From NCBI RefSeq assembly GCF_958405895.1, contig NZ_CATZAR010000004.1: a stretch of 64,000 nt of DNA; one strand, given 5' to 3'. How positions within the stretch are numbered: the stretch's first letter is position 1; each line of letters begins with the position of its first letter. The notes beneath the pieces are model-generated. The model did not search any database, had not been told where the DNA came from, and saw only the letters and a program-made list of their open reading frames with translations. The translations under genes were made by a program, and so were the position numbers. This document shows, piece by piece, positions 52,097-61,403 of this stretch. This DNA is from Ralstonia thomasii. Lineage in GTDB: Bacteria; Pseudomonadota; Gammaproteobacteria; Burkholderiales; Burkholderiaceae.

Positions 52097-52647
52097 ACCT
52101 CAGCGTCACAGAAACCACCCTGCCGGGCGTGCTTATCCTCGAACCTAAGGTCTACGGTGACAGCCGCGGTTTCTTTTTCGAGAGCTTCAACGGCCGGGAA
52201 TTCGAGACTCTGACCGGTGTCAGCACGCCCTTCGTGCAGGACAACCATTCGATGTCCCGCAAGGGCGTTCTGCGTGGCATGCACTATCAGATCGAGCATG
52301 CCCAGGGGAAGCTGGTCCGCGTGATTTCCGGGGAAGTCTTTGACGTTGCTGTCGATTTGCGCAAGTCTTCGTCGACCTTCGGCAAATGGGCCGGCGTCCG
52401 TCTCTCGGCCGAGAATAAACGTCAACTTTGGGTTCCGCCGGGCTTCGCCCACGGCTTTCTGGTCTTGAGCGAGACAGCCGAATTTCTCTACAAGACGACC
52501 GATTATTGGTACCCGGAGCACGAGCGGTCCGTTGTATGGAACGATCCGACGATCGCCATCGACTGGCCACTGGCGGGCGCGGAGCCAATCCTAGCCGCCA
52601 AAGATGCAGCAGCGGCAGCGTTTACCGGCGCAGAGGTCTTCGCATGA
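52093..52647 (+). CDS. rmlC: dTDP-4-dehydrorhamnose 3,5-epimerase
   Basis: A 184-residue cupin epimerase. Signatures: D-S-R-G-F-F-F-E-S-F, then F-V-Q-D-N-H-S-M-S, G-V-L-R-G-M-H-Y-Q with catalytic His, and P-P-G-F-A-H-G-F. It overlaps rmlA and rmlD by 4 bp each. Confidence 0.96.
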
Positions 52648-53564
52648 CCATACACTCGCGCCCCCGCATCGTCGTGACTGGCACGACCGGCCAAGTTGGC
52701 TGGGAACTGCTGCGCAGCCTGCAAGGACTGGGGGAAATCATCAGTGTCGATCGCTCGGTGGTGGATCTGTCCCGCCTTGACGCAGTGCGTGCGCTGATCC
52801 GCAGCATCGAGCCTTCGATCATAGTCAATGCCGCCGCCTACACTGCCGTGGACAAGGCAGAACAGGAGCCGGACCCGGCGTTCCGACTCAATGCCGATCT
52901 TCCAGGCGTGCTTGCCGAGGAATGCAAGCGAACACAAGCGGCGTTCATTCATTACTCGACCGACTACGTGTTCGACGGCCGCAAGGACGGCCCCTACACG
53001 GAAGCCGACGCCACCAACCCGCTGAATGTCTACGGCGCCTCCAAGCTGGCAGGTGAGCACAACGCATTGGATGCCAATCCAGCCACTCTGGTTTTTCGTA
53101 CCAGCTGGGTGTACGGCGCGCGTGGCAAGAACTTTTTGACCACAATTCAACGGCTCGCGAAGGAACGGCAGCAATTGCGGGTCGTCTCTGACCAGATCGG
53201 CGCGCCCACGTGGTCACGCTCCATTGCTGACCTGACGGCCCATGTCATTGCCCGCGGACTCGGCAGCACGCACGCTGAACCCGCTTGGTGGACCGTCCAC
53301 GGTGGCGTCTATCACCTGACCAGCAACGGCAGCACAAGTTGGTACGGCTTTGCCGAGGCTATCCTACAACGCTCGGGCATCACAGGTGTGGCCGTCGAGC
53401 CGATTCCTGCCATGGAATACCCAACGCCTGCGGTCCGGCCCGGTAACTCGCGATTGGCGCTGAACAAGTTGCAGTCCGTTTTCGGACTCGTACCAGAGAG
53501 CTGGGAGCAATCGCTGACCAAATGTCTGGCCCCGACCTCAGCTGAACGAATTCATGCTTACTAA
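52644..53564 (+). CDS. rmlD: dTDP-4-dehydrorhamnose reductase
   Basis: A 306-residue SDR that completes dTDP-L-rhamnose. NAD(P) loop T-G-T-T-G-Q-V-G-W-E; active site Y-S-T-D-Y-V-F-D-G and Y-G-A-S-K-L-A-G-E. The start overlaps rmlC by 4 bp and its end overlaps the ketoisomerase gene by 11 bp. Confidence 0.95.
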   Translation: MTIHSRPRIVVTGTTGQVGWELLRSLQGLGEIISVDRSVVDLSRLDAVRALIRSIEPSIIVNAAAYTAVDKAEQEPDPAFRLNADLPGVLAEECKRTQAAFIHYSTDYVFDGRKDGPYTEADATNPLNVYGASKLAGEHNALDANPATLVFRTSWVYGARGKNFLTTIQRLAKERQQLRVVSDQIGAPTWSRSIADLTAHVIARGLGSTHAEPAWWTVHGGVYHLTSNGSTSWYGFAEAILQRSGITGVAVEPIPAMEYPTPAVRPGNSRLALNKLQSVFGLVPESWEQSLTKCLAPTSAERIHAY

Positions 53565-53964
53565 CACGCACCTGATCAGCTTTGACGTCAAAGGTGACGA
53601 GCGCGGTTCGTTGATCGCGCTGGAGCAGGGATGCAACGTACCCTTCCCCGTCGCACGTGCGTACTACATCTTTGATACTGCCCCCGGAGTCCGGCGGGGA
53701 TATCACGCCCACGCGGACCTGTTGCAAGTCGCAGTTTGCGTCAAGGGCGCCTGCAGCTTTCTGCTGGATGACGGCCAACATCAGGAAGTCGTTAGGCTCG
53801 ACTCGCCAGCCAAAGGTCTGTTTATCGGACCGATGATCTGGCGTGAGATGTTTGATTTCACCCCCGATTGCGTACTGCTCGTGCTGGCAAATAAGATTTA
53901 CGATCCGGAAGACTACATTCGGGATCACGAAACCTTTGTTTCGATGACCAAGGAGAGATCATGA
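53554..53964 (+). CDS. dTDP-4-oxo-6-deoxyglucose 3,4-ketoisomerase (FdtA/QdtA, WxcM-like)
   Basis: A 136-residue cupin. The catalytic signature R-R-G-Y-H-A-H lies near 48-54 and the end has Y-D-P-E-D-Y-I-R-D, both typical of FdtA/QdtA proteins. It moves the keto group of dTDP-4-keto-6-deoxyglucose from C4 to C3, giving the galacto (FdtA) or gluco (QdtA) product; the sequence does not tell me which. With the adjacent acyltransferase and aminotransferase it leads to dTDP-Fuc3NAc or dTDP-Qui3NAc. From this gene on codon use is more AT-rich than in rmlBACD. Confidence 0.85.
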   Translation: MLTNTHLISFDVKGDERGSLIALEQGCNVPFPVARAYYIFDTAPGVRRGYHAHADLLQVAVCVKGACSFLLDDGQHQEVVRLDSPAKGLFIGPMIWREMFDFTPDCVLLVLANKIYDPEDYIRDHETFVSMTKERS

Positions 53965-54728
53965 TTCATCCCACTGCTATCGTTTCGCCCGAAGCCCGTA
54001 TTGGGGCCAATGTTTCGATCGGGCCGTTCAGTGTGATCCACTCCAACGTCGAAATCGGCGAAGGTACACAGATCGAAGGATTCTGCGAGATCGGACATCC
54101 AAGCAAGCTGTCCGACGGACAGCCGCTGTGCATTGGCAAGGACTCCTTGATACGGTCTCACAGTGTCTTTTACGAGGGTTCGTCGTTTGGAGAACGGTTG
54201 GTAACCGGGCATCGGGTTACGGTGCGCGAGATGACACGCTGTGGAGTCAACTTCCAACTCGGGACGTTGAGCGACATCCAGGGACATTGCGTCATCGGGG
54301 ACTACGTCCGCACGCACAGCAACGTGCACATCGGGCAGGCGTCGCGAGTTGGGGATTTCGTATGGATTTTTCCATATGTTGTGCTGACCAACGATCCACA
54401 CCCCCCTAGCAATGTCCTGAAGGGATGCGTGCTGGAAGACTACGCGGTAGTTGCAACGATGTCAGTCGTACTACCGGCCGTCACAGTCGGCTCGCATTCG
54501 CTTGTCGCCGCACACAGTCTCGTTTCTAAGAATGTGACACCGCATACCGTCGTCGGCGGATCTCCAGCAAAGATGCTGTGTGAAACTAGCAAAATTAAGC
54601 TTCAAGACGGAACCGATCGACCGGCATATCCTTGGACTTCACACTTCCACCGCGGCTATCCAGAGACCGTGGTAGCGAATTGGATAGAAGCAGCCAACGC
54701 GCTCGCCAACACGCAGTGCGCCCGGTAA
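53961..54728 (+). CDS. left-handed beta-helix N-acyltransferase, FdtC/QdtC-like
   Basis: A 255-residue hexapeptide-repeat transferase. Repeats are seen in A-I-V-S-P-E-A-R-I-G-A-N-V-S-I-G and again in C-V-I-G-D-Y-V-R-T-H-S-N-V-H-I-G. It ends the helix with V-V-G-G-S-P-A-K. Expected to acetylate (or otherwise acylate) the 3-amino group of the dTDP-sugar made by the adjacent ketoisomerase and aminotransferase. The last 50 residues (T-D-R-P-A-Y-P-W) are an extra tail. It overlaps the ketoisomerase by 4 bp. Confidence 0.8.
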   Translation: MIHPTAIVSPEARIGANVSIGPFSVIHSNVEIGEGTQIEGFCEIGHPSKLSDGQPLCIGKDSLIRSHSVFYEGSSFGERLVTGHRVTVREMTRCGVNFQLGTLSDIQGHCVIGDYVRTHSNVHIGQASRVGDFVWIFPYVVLTNDPHPPSNVLKGCVLEDYAVVATMSVVLPAVTVGSHSLVAAHSLVSKNVTPHTVVGGSPAKMLCETSKIKLQDGTDRPAYPWTSHFHRGYPETVVANWIEAANALANTQCAR

Positions 54729-54772
54729 GCGTGGCTTAAGGAAATAACAGTAACTGTGCCGAGATTTTATCG

Positions 54773-55897
54773 ATGATTCCGTTTCTCGACCTTAAGAGTA
54801 TCAATGCGCGGCAACGAGCCGAATTGATTTCAGCATTCACCGAAGTTCTCGATGCCGGCTGGTTCATCCATGGCAAACAATGCGAAGCATTCGAAGCCGA
54901 CTTTGCCGCTTACTGTGAAGCCAAGCACTGTATCGGTATCAGTAACGGGTTGGACGCGCTGCATCTCATTCTGCGGGCCATGTCCATCGGAAAAGGTGAC
55001 GAAGTCATCGTGCCGTCCAACACATTTATCGCTACATGGTTGGCGGTCACCTTCGCCGGAGCAACGCCGGTTCCGGTGGAACCACGCGAAGACACGTGCA
55101 ATCTTGATCCTAGCTTGATAGCTGCGGCAATCACGCCTCGGACGCGTGCAATCATCCCCGTTCATCTGTATGGCCAGCCCGCAGATATGGATCCCATTCT
55201 GGAGATCGCGCATCAACATGGTCTGAAAGTCATCGAAGATGCCGCCCAATCTCACGGGGCACGATACCGCGGCAAGCGCACGGGCAGTCTTGGCGATGCG
55301 GCGGCCTTCAGCTTCTACCCGGGAAAGAACCTCGGAGCGCTCGGCGATGGCGGCGCTGTGACAACGTCCGATACCGCATTGGCGCAACGCATTAGGATGC
55401 TGTCCAACTATGGCTCTCAGAAAAAATATGTGCATGAGGCGGCGGGGTTCAATGCCCGGCTGGACGAAATTCAGGCCGCCATGCTGCGCGCGAAACTGGT
55501 ATTGCTTGACGCCGACAATGCGCGACGTCGCTCAATCGCCGATCGCTACACGAGGGCTCTGATCGATTGCGGCCTCGGACTGCCCATCCTGGCCAATGAT
55601 GTGGAATCAGCGTGGCACATCTACGCAATTCACCACCCAAACCGCGACGCGCTCCAGCGTGCGCTTAGCGAACGAGGGGTAGGTACAGTTGTGCACTACC
55701 CAACGCCGCCACATCTACAAGGAGCTTACCGCGACCTTCGTTTGGGAGAAGGCGCGTACCCGATCAGCGAGCGGATCCATCGCGAAACGCTGAGCCTTCC
55801 GATGTCGCCGGTCATGACTGACGTACAAGTGGATGAAGTGATCCACACAGTTCGTTCGGTATGTGGTGAGCTTGCAGTGGATGTCACGAACCTGTGA
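54773..55897 (+). CDS. DegT/DnrJ/EryC1 sugar aminotransferase, FdtB/QdtB-like
   Basis: A 374-residue PLP aminotransferase. The PLP lysine is in S-F-Y-P-G-K-N-L-G-A-L-G-D-G-G; other signatures are S-N-G-L-D-A-L, P-V-H-L-Y-G-Q and E-D-A-A-Q-S-H-G. It transfers an amino group from glutamate to C3 of the ketoisomerase product. It comes 44 bp after the acyltransferase gene, the largest gap in this part of the operon, and overlaps wzx by 4 bp. Confidence 0.87.
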   Translation: MIPFLDLKSINARQRAELISAFTEVLDAGWFIHGKQCEAFEADFAAYCEAKHCIGISNGLDALHLILRAMSIGKGDEVIVPSNTFIATWLAVTFAGATPVPVEPREDTCNLDPSLIAAAITPRTRAIIPVHLYGQPADMDPILEIAHQHGLKVIEDAAQSHGARYRGKRTGSLGDAAAFSFYPGKNLGALGDGGAVTTSDTALAQRIRMLSNYGSQKKYVHEAAGFNARLDEIQAAMLRAKLVLLDADNARRRSIADRYTRALIDCGLGLPILANDVESAWHIYAIHHPNRDALQRALSERGVGTVVHYPTPPHLQGAYRDLRLGEGAYPISERIHRETLSLPMSPVMTDVQVDEVIHTVRSVCGELAVDVTNL

Positions 55898-57141
55898 ATC
55901 TAGTTCGCACTAGCCTTCTTAACGGCATCGCGGTGATGGTGAAGACCATCGCCGCGCTTGTCCTGAACAAAGTGTTCGCTGTGACGGTCGGCCCAGCCGG
56001 CTATGCTTTGATTGGCCAATTGCAGAATACCGTTTCTATCATAACAAACGTCGGGAGCGGTGCGATCAATAACGGCGTAGTCAAGTACACCGCCGAGTAC
56101 AGTTCGCTAGAGTCATCGCAGATAGCTGTGTGGCAAACGGCAACACGCATCTCGGCAATTTGCTCAATTGCCGTCGGTTGCGCCATCGCGCTCCTCGCGC
56201 TCCCCCTCTCACGCTTGTTCCTAGGGGCCGAGGATTATGCGCTAACCTTCGTGCTGTTCGGGCTTCTGCTGCCAGCATTCGTCCTTAACGCCCTGCTACT
56301 TGCAATTCTGAATGGCCGGAAAGAGATCGCGCGCTTCGTTGCTACCAATATTGCAGGGAGTCTGGTTACGCTTGCGCTGACTATCGGACTGACCCAGTGG
56401 AACGGGTTACGTGGCGCATTGATCGCACTAAGTATCAATCAGTCCGTCGCGCTTGTTGCAACTTTAATCATCTGCTGGCGAACAGCTTGGTTCACACTGC
56501 CAAAGCTCTGGGGACCGTTTAACCGAGAGATCGCTAGAAAGTTAGCGCACTTCGCGGTAATGTTGATTACCTCTGCCGTTGCGGCGCCAATTACACAAAT
56601 ATTAATCCGCTCCTATCTGGCGTCTGTGGTCGGATTGGAACAGGCTGGCCTGTGGCAAGCGGCGTGGAAGATCAGCGACATCTATCTGATGTTACTGACG
56701 ACCACCCTTGCCACCTATTTTCTGCCTCGTTTTGCTGAGTTGACTAGCCCGGAAACCATACGTCGTGAACTGCTGCATGCCGCAAGCATTCTCGCTCCGG
56801 CATTAGCCTTTGGACTCACAGCTGTTTATCTGACTCGTGGTTGGTGGATACCGCTATTGTTCTCTGCATCCTTTGATGGCATGCGTGAAGTTCTTCCGCT
56901 CCAGTTGCTCGGCGATTTCTTCAAAATGGCGGGCTGGCTTCTGGGTTACCTCGTACTCAGCAAGGCATTGAGCCGCTTATTTGTCGGTGCCGAAATTTTA
57001 TTTTCCGTGAGCTTCTATTGTCTCACGCTAGCATTTGTGCCGTTGTTTGGCCTAAAGGGTGTCGTACTTGCGCACACCGTGAACTACATCGGTTATTGCG
57101 TAGCCTTATGGGTGGGCCTGAAACAGGCTCGAGCACTATGA
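55894..57141 (+). CDS. wzx: O-antigen flippase Wzx
   Basis: A 415-residue polytopic protein with GTG start and about 12 membrane segments, in the polysaccharide transporter (MATE-like/WzxE) class. Near the N terminus it has V-G-P-A-G-Y-A-L-I-G-Q-L-Q-N, a conserved WzxE-like loop. It moves undecaprenyl-linked O-units to the periplasm. It overlaps both neighbours by 4 bp. Confidence 0.87.
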   Translation: MNLVRTSLLNGIAVMVKTIAALVLNKVFAVTVGPAGYALIGQLQNTVSIITNVGSGAINNGVVKYTAEYSSLESSQIAVWQTATRISAICSIAVGCAIALLALPLSRLFLGAEDYALTFVLFGLLLPAFVLNALLLAILNGRKEIARFVATNIAGSLVTLALTIGLTQWNGLRGALIALSINQSVALVATLIICWRTAWFTLPKLWGPFNREIARKLAHFAVMLITSAVAAPITQILIRSYLASVVGLEQAGLWQAAWKISDIYLMLLTTTLATYFLPRFAELTSPETIRRELLHAASILAPALAFGLTAVYLTRGWWIPLLFSASFDGMREVLPLQLLGDFFKMAGWLLGYLVLSKALSRLFVGAEILFSVSFYCLTLAFVPLFGLKGVVLAHTVNYIGYCVALWVGLKQARAL

Positions 57142-58079
57142 GCATTCTGCAGAATCACACCGCTCCGCTGGTGAGCGTACTGATACCGATATTTAACCAT
57201 GCCAGATTCATCGAAAAGTGCTTAGATAGCCTCTTGTCGACAGGCTGGGCTCATCTCGAACTCATCGCAATCGACGACGGTTCGTCAGACGAATCCCTGA
57301 GCATCGCTCGCACGTGGGCTCAGCGGCACGAAAGTAGTTTCGTGCGCATTGATCTATCAACTCAGCAAAACCAAGGTATCACGCGAACATTAAACCGGCT
57401 TATCGAGCGCGCTCGCGGCGATTTCTTGGTTTTCCTTGCCAGCGATGATCTCCTGTTGCCGGACAGTATTCGCGCCCGGTTGCTCGTCCTACTGAATCAT
57501 CCCGACGCCCTTGCAATCTTCGCCGATGCGACGGCAATCGACGATGATGGTCGGCAAATTGCGAAATCAGTCCTGCGCGAACGCTTCCACGCAGATGTGG
57601 CAGCCCTGTCAAGTGACCGACGACGGGCGCTTGAATTGATCCTGAACTGGTCTGTGCCGGGTCCGGTGTTCATGGCGCGCCGCGTGGCTTTCGATACAGT
57701 TGGGAAGTACGACGAGCGATTCTTCATTGAGGATCGCGACTACTATCTGCGATTACTCGCTGACCAAACCCTTCTGTATCTCGACCAGCCGGTCGCGGCA
57801 TACCGCATGCATGGCACGTCCATTTCAGGAAACAAGTTGCGCCAGATTCGCATAGGTCAGGAAATCATGCGTATCGAACATAAATTGCTTCCGGCATTTA
57901 CTGGCAGTGCAAAGCTTGCGTTGCAGTTACGCATCTGGTCCAACACCTCGGCGATCTATACAAGTTCCATATGGTGCAAACCCTTTACGGCAGTACGCTG
58001 TGCTATGGCTCGCCTGATTGCCACTTGCATGCTGCTCGCAGTACGAGCCGATTTGATCTATTGGGCTCCTGCTAAATGA
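57138..58079 (+). CDS. family 2 glycosyltransferase
   Basis: A 313-residue GT-A glycosyltransferase. N terminus V-S-V-L-I-P-I-F-N-H-A-R-F-I is the GT2 start, then I-A-I-D-D-G-S-S-D and the DxD-type L-A-S-D-D. Near 200 it has E-D-R-D-Y-Y-L-R-L, a likely catalytic ED motif. Adds one sugar of the O-unit in the cytoplasm; donor unknown. The start overlaps wzx by 4 bp. Confidence 0.85.
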   Translation: MSILQNHTAPLVSVLIPIFNHARFIEKCLDSLLSTGWAHLELIAIDDGSSDESLSIARTWAQRHESSFVRIDLSTQQNQGITRTLNRLIERARGDFLVFLASDDLLLPDSIRARLLVLLNHPDALAIFADATAIDDDGRQIAKSVLRERFHADVAALSSDRRRALELILNWSVPGPVFMARRVAFDTVGKYDERFFIEDRDYYLRLLADQTLLYLDQPVAAYRMHGTSISGNKLRQIRIGQEIMRIEHKLLPAFTGSAKLALQLRIWSNTSAIYTSSIWCKPFTAVRCAMARLIATCMLLAVRADLIYWAPAK

Positions 58080-59158
58080 AACATATTCCAGGCATCGATG
58101 GCCTCAGAGCACTGGCTGCACTCTCGGTCATATTTTTCCATCTTGAAGTGCCCGGCTTTGCATGGGGGTGGACAGGCGTACCCTTGTTTTTTGTAATTTC
58201 CGGATTTCTTATCACTAAGATACTTTTGTCCTCGCGGGATCGATCGAATACGCTGTGGAGCACATACCTACGCGAATTTTATGTCAGACGGAGTTTACGA
58301 ATTTTTCCGCTGTATTATGCGTATTTGGCCGTGGCGTGCGTATTAGCTCTAATCAGCCACTACAACATTCCAAACCTTTGGACGTTCTTCGCTTATCTCC
58401 AGAATTATCCGCTCGGAGCGAATTCGTTTGCTTCACCGTGGGTACTTGGTCACACATGGTCTCTTGCGGTTGAAGAGCAATTTTATCTTCTTTGGCCCTT
58501 GATCATCTGGTGGGCTGGGCGCAGGCGCTTACCGTGGGTCATTGTCATGACCGTCGCACTAAGCATCAGCGCACGAATTGCCATCTCGCAATGGACAGGC
58601 AACCCGTTTCTCCAATTCGCCACACTACCCTCGTGCGCAGATGGCCTCGCCATGGGCGCTGGCTTGAGCTTGCTCTATGACGAGGCGCAAGCGCAGAGTC
58701 GGTCGGGTCGATTACTGATTGCAGCTGGGATATTGCTGCTAGCAGCGGTTTGCCTAATCGGCTACGAGGCAATGTGGACGCCCACCCGCTGGGTTCGCAG
58801 TCCGATCGGTGACTGGTTCTTCTCAATCGTCTGCGTCTTTTACAGCGCATTGCTTTGGTATGTATTGGCTCGCCCTCGGCGGTTACTATTAATGCTTGAG
58901 TGGGCACCGCTGAGGCAGCTCGGCAAAATCAGTTACGGACTCTACCTCTACCACGGCTTGATTCTCATTTTGACCGACCGCGTGCTTGGGTACCGTCTTG
59001 CGACACCTTCAACGGCTCTACAAGTTATTCGCGCCGTGATCGTGCTCGGCGTGACTATTGGCGTCGCTCAACTTTCTTTCTTGTTCTTTGAAAGCAAATT
59101 CCTGCGTTTGAAAGACGCGCTAGCCGCTTCCCTGCCCCGTAAAACGGAATCGGCATGA
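58076..59158 (+). CDS. acyltransferase 3 family membrane protein (OafA-like)
   Basis: A 360-residue protein with about ten membrane segments. The family opening is I-P-G-I-D-G-L-R-A-L-A-A-L-S-V, followed by F-F-H-L with the conserved His. F-F-V-I-S-G-F-L-I-T and R-R-S-L-R-I-F-P-L-Y-Y are the other hallmarks. It probably O-acetylates the O-antigen on the inner membrane. No periplasmic SGNH domain is attached. It overlaps both neighbours by 4 bp. Confidence 0.87.
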   Translation: MKHIPGIDGLRALAALSVIFFHLEVPGFAWGWTGVPLFFVISGFLITKILLSSRDRSNTLWSTYLREFYVRRSLRIFPLYYAYLAVACVLALISHYNIPNLWTFFAYLQNYPLGANSFASPWVLGHTWSLAVEEQFYLLWPLIIWWAGRRRLPWVIVMTVALSISARIAISQWTGNPFLQFATLPSCADGLAMGAGLSLLYDEAQAQSRSGRLLIAAGILLLAAVCLIGYEAMWTPTRWVRSPIGDWFFSIVCVFYSALLWYVLARPRRLLLMLEWAPLRQLGKISYGLYLYHGLILILTDRVLGYRLATPSTALQVIRAVIVLGVTIGVAQLSFLFFESKFLRLKDALAASLPRKTESA

Positions 59159-60462
59159 TGCTTATTGCTGTCTCGATTCTGTTCGCACTCACCGGAGCAT
59201 TCGCGCTCCGGCTGGCCGGCTTCAACTATATCGGGCAGCAGCCGCATCCGCTCGCATTTCCCATTGGCATGCAGATCTTTCTTGTCACGGTTCCCGGAAC
59301 CTTGGCAATCGGGCTGTTTGGCATTCCGCTCCTCTATGACCTCCAAAACGAAATAGCGCAATCGACTATGCGCTATGGCGTCATCAGCACGATGACGAGC
59401 ATCGGCATCCTCCTTTGGATGCTGGCCGTTGCATTTCGCACGCGGTTCTTTGTGCACGTGCAGTATCGCAAGACCGAGACCGATATAAGCACTTTGCGGG
59501 TGCTAACGATCGCCTCAGCTTTCATACTTGTGATAAAGCTTGTATCAGTAAGCGAGATTCCGCTATTGCTCGCACTAAAGGGGGACGTCCAAGGTGCGGC
59601 AGAAGCAAAGGTACGCATACTAACTAACCAGGACGGAATCACAGTATTCGGCCTGAACTATATTTTCCGTTCCTTTACGTCTGTCGTTTACTTGATTTCA
59701 GTCTCGCTAGTTGCATACGACCCACATAATCGCGCCAAACGGGTCGTGCTGTTCTGGAATCTGCCGCTGATGATCCTGAACGCTGTGTACGACGTCCAGA
59801 AGTACACCTTGGTGCTGTTGATGTTGCTCACCTTCTGGGTGCTATACACACGAACGGGAAGGTTCCGCTACATCATCATAGGTGCCTTACTCGGCCTTGC
59901 CTTATCTCTTCTGATGTTTGTAGTCACCCTTGGCTACGATTTCGATCCGACACTCCTTCAGAGCACCATGTACCGGCTATTCGTTGGGCAGATGGAGGGG
60001 ATGTTCTACATCTACGAGTTCCTGCGACCAAGCCCCGACTACGCTTGGCTAGGGTTGCCGCTAGCACCACTGTTTGGCGTGCCTCAACTGGATCCTGCAG
60101 CAGAAGTCGTCAAGATTCTGTTTCCCAACGCAGGAGACACTTGGCTTAACGCCAACACCTACTACTTGGCCCATGCTTGGACGATCTTTGGCCCACTATC
60201 AGTTTTGATAGGCCCCGTGATGGTCATGCTTAACCTCATTGTTATGCTGCGCCTCGCCCAGCCGCTTGTACGTCAAGCACCCCAGTACTACCTGCCATTG
60301 TTGCTGTGGCAGTTGGCTCGACTACCTCTCATCAACATCTTTACCGAGTTTCTATACTTCAAAGTCGCTCTCGATTTCGCAGTTAATCTCGCATTTGTCT
60401 GGTTAGTGCTGCAAATCGCGAAACGCTGTACGGCATATCAATCGCGCTTGCGATCGCATTGA
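59155..60462 (+). CDS. wzy: O-antigen polymerase Wzy (probable)
   Basis: A 435-residue membrane protein with 10-12 hydrophobic segments and a large periplasmic-type loop around 265-330 (M-Y-R-L-F-V-G-Q-M-E-G-M to D-T-W-L-N-A-N). Wzy proteins share little sequence, so the call rests on topology, position after wzx and glycosyltransferase genes, and lack of another candidate. Start ATGATG overlaps the previous stop by 4 bp. Confidence 0.75.
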   Translation: MMLIAVSILFALTGAFALRLAGFNYIGQQPHPLAFPIGMQIFLVTVPGTLAIGLFGIPLLYDLQNEIAQSTMRYGVISTMTSIGILLWMLAVAFRTRFFVHVQYRKTETDISTLRVLTIASAFILVIKLVSVSEIPLLLALKGDVQGAAEAKVRILTNQDGITVFGLNYIFRSFTSVVYLISVSLVAYDPHNRAKRVVLFWNLPLMILNAVYDVQKYTLVLLMLLTFWVLYTRTGRFRYIIIGALLGLALSLLMFVVTLGYDFDPTLLQSTMYRLFVGQMEGMFYIYEFLRPSPDYAWLGLPLAPLFGVPQLDPAAEVVKILFPNAGDTWLNANTYYLAHAWTIFGPLSVLIGPVMVMLNLIVMLRLAQPLVRQAPQYYLPLLLWQLARLPLINIFTEFLYFKVALDFAVNLAFVWLVLQIAKRCTAYQSRLRSH

Positions 60463-60464
60463 AG

Positions 60465-61391
60465 ATGACAACTACCACCTCCATACTTGAGCCCCAGGTC
60501 GATCTCTATGCCGTAGTGGTCACTTATTCGCCAGACTGGCCTCAAACCCTCGCGCTTATTGAAGCACTAGAAAAGCAACAGGCGCTTACGATTGTCGTCG
60601 ACAATGGCTCCCCAGAAGCCATGATCGCCCCCCTAATCGAAAAGAGCCCCCCAAGAACACGGTGGCTGCGTAATGAAAGCAATGAAGGCATCGCAGCTGC
60701 GCAAAATCGCGGCATTCGGGACGCGATGTCGCGCGGTGCCACGCATATCGTCCTATTCGACCAAGACAGCAGCCCTGCCCCGGACATGCTTGCCCGGCTA
60801 TTGAGCGCGGAAGCGACACTACTTGCGGCGGGCGCCTCCGTAGCGGCGGTTGGCCCGCAGTTGATAGATGAAACGACTGGCGAGAAGGCTCCCTTCATTA
60901 CCTTCGAAAATGGGCACAAGCGTCGCGCAGTGACTTCGCCCGAAAGCAGCCAGATTCTGTGTTTCTCGCTTCTCGCATCAGGCACGTTGATCCGCACCGA
61001 AGTACTCGAGCGCATCGGCCTAATGAAAGAGGAGCTCTTCATTGAGTATGTTGACGTGGAATGGGGTGCGCGAGCTCGCGCTGCAGGACTACATTGCTAC
61101 GGTATCGGGGAAGCACTGCTCTACCATAATTTGGGCGACGATCGCATTCAGGTGCTGCCCAACTTCTTCGTCCCGCTGCACAAACCGGTGCGTCACTACT
61201 ACACCATGCGCAATGCAATCTACATGCAGAAGCTGGCCTACGTACCGGCTTACTGGAAGCGCAGCGATCTGCTCCGGACTGTAGCGGGCTTTATTATCTT
61301 CACACTCTTCAATCCGCCGAGATTAATGCAACTCAGGATGATGATTAAGGGAATTGCGCATGGCTTTGCCGGCCGGTACGGACCTCTTTGA
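60465..61391 (+). CDS. family 2 glycosyltransferase, probable rhamnosyltransferase
   Basis: A 308-residue glycosyltransferase of the RfbF/RfbN rhamnosyltransferase type. Signatures: Y-A-V-V-V-T-Y-S-P at the start, V-V-D-N-G-S, N-E-G-I-A-A-A-Q-N-R-G, L-F-D-Q-D-S-S-P and F-I-E-Y-V-D-V-E-W-G. The F-D-Q-D-S motif is common in dTDP-rhamnose-using enzymes, which agrees with rmlBACD upstream. It begins 2 bp after the wzy stop; a TTG two codons earlier is possible. Confidence 0.85.
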   Translation: MTTTTSILEPQVDLYAVVVTYSPDWPQTLALIEALEKQQALTIVVDNGSPEAMIAPLIEKSPPRTRWLRNESNEGIAAAQNRGIRDAMSRGATHIVLFDQDSSPAPDMLARLLSAEATLLAAGASVAAVGPQLIDETTGEKAPFITFENGHKRRAVTSPESSQILCFSLLASGTLIRTEVLERIGLMKEELFIEYVDVEWGARARAAGLHCYGIGEALLYHNLGDDRIQVLPNFFVPLHKPVRHYYTMRNAIYMQKLAYVPAYWKRSDLLRTVAGFIIFTLFNPPRLMQLRMMIKGIAHGFAGRYGPL

Positions 61392-61403
61392 GCGACATCC
61401 ACA

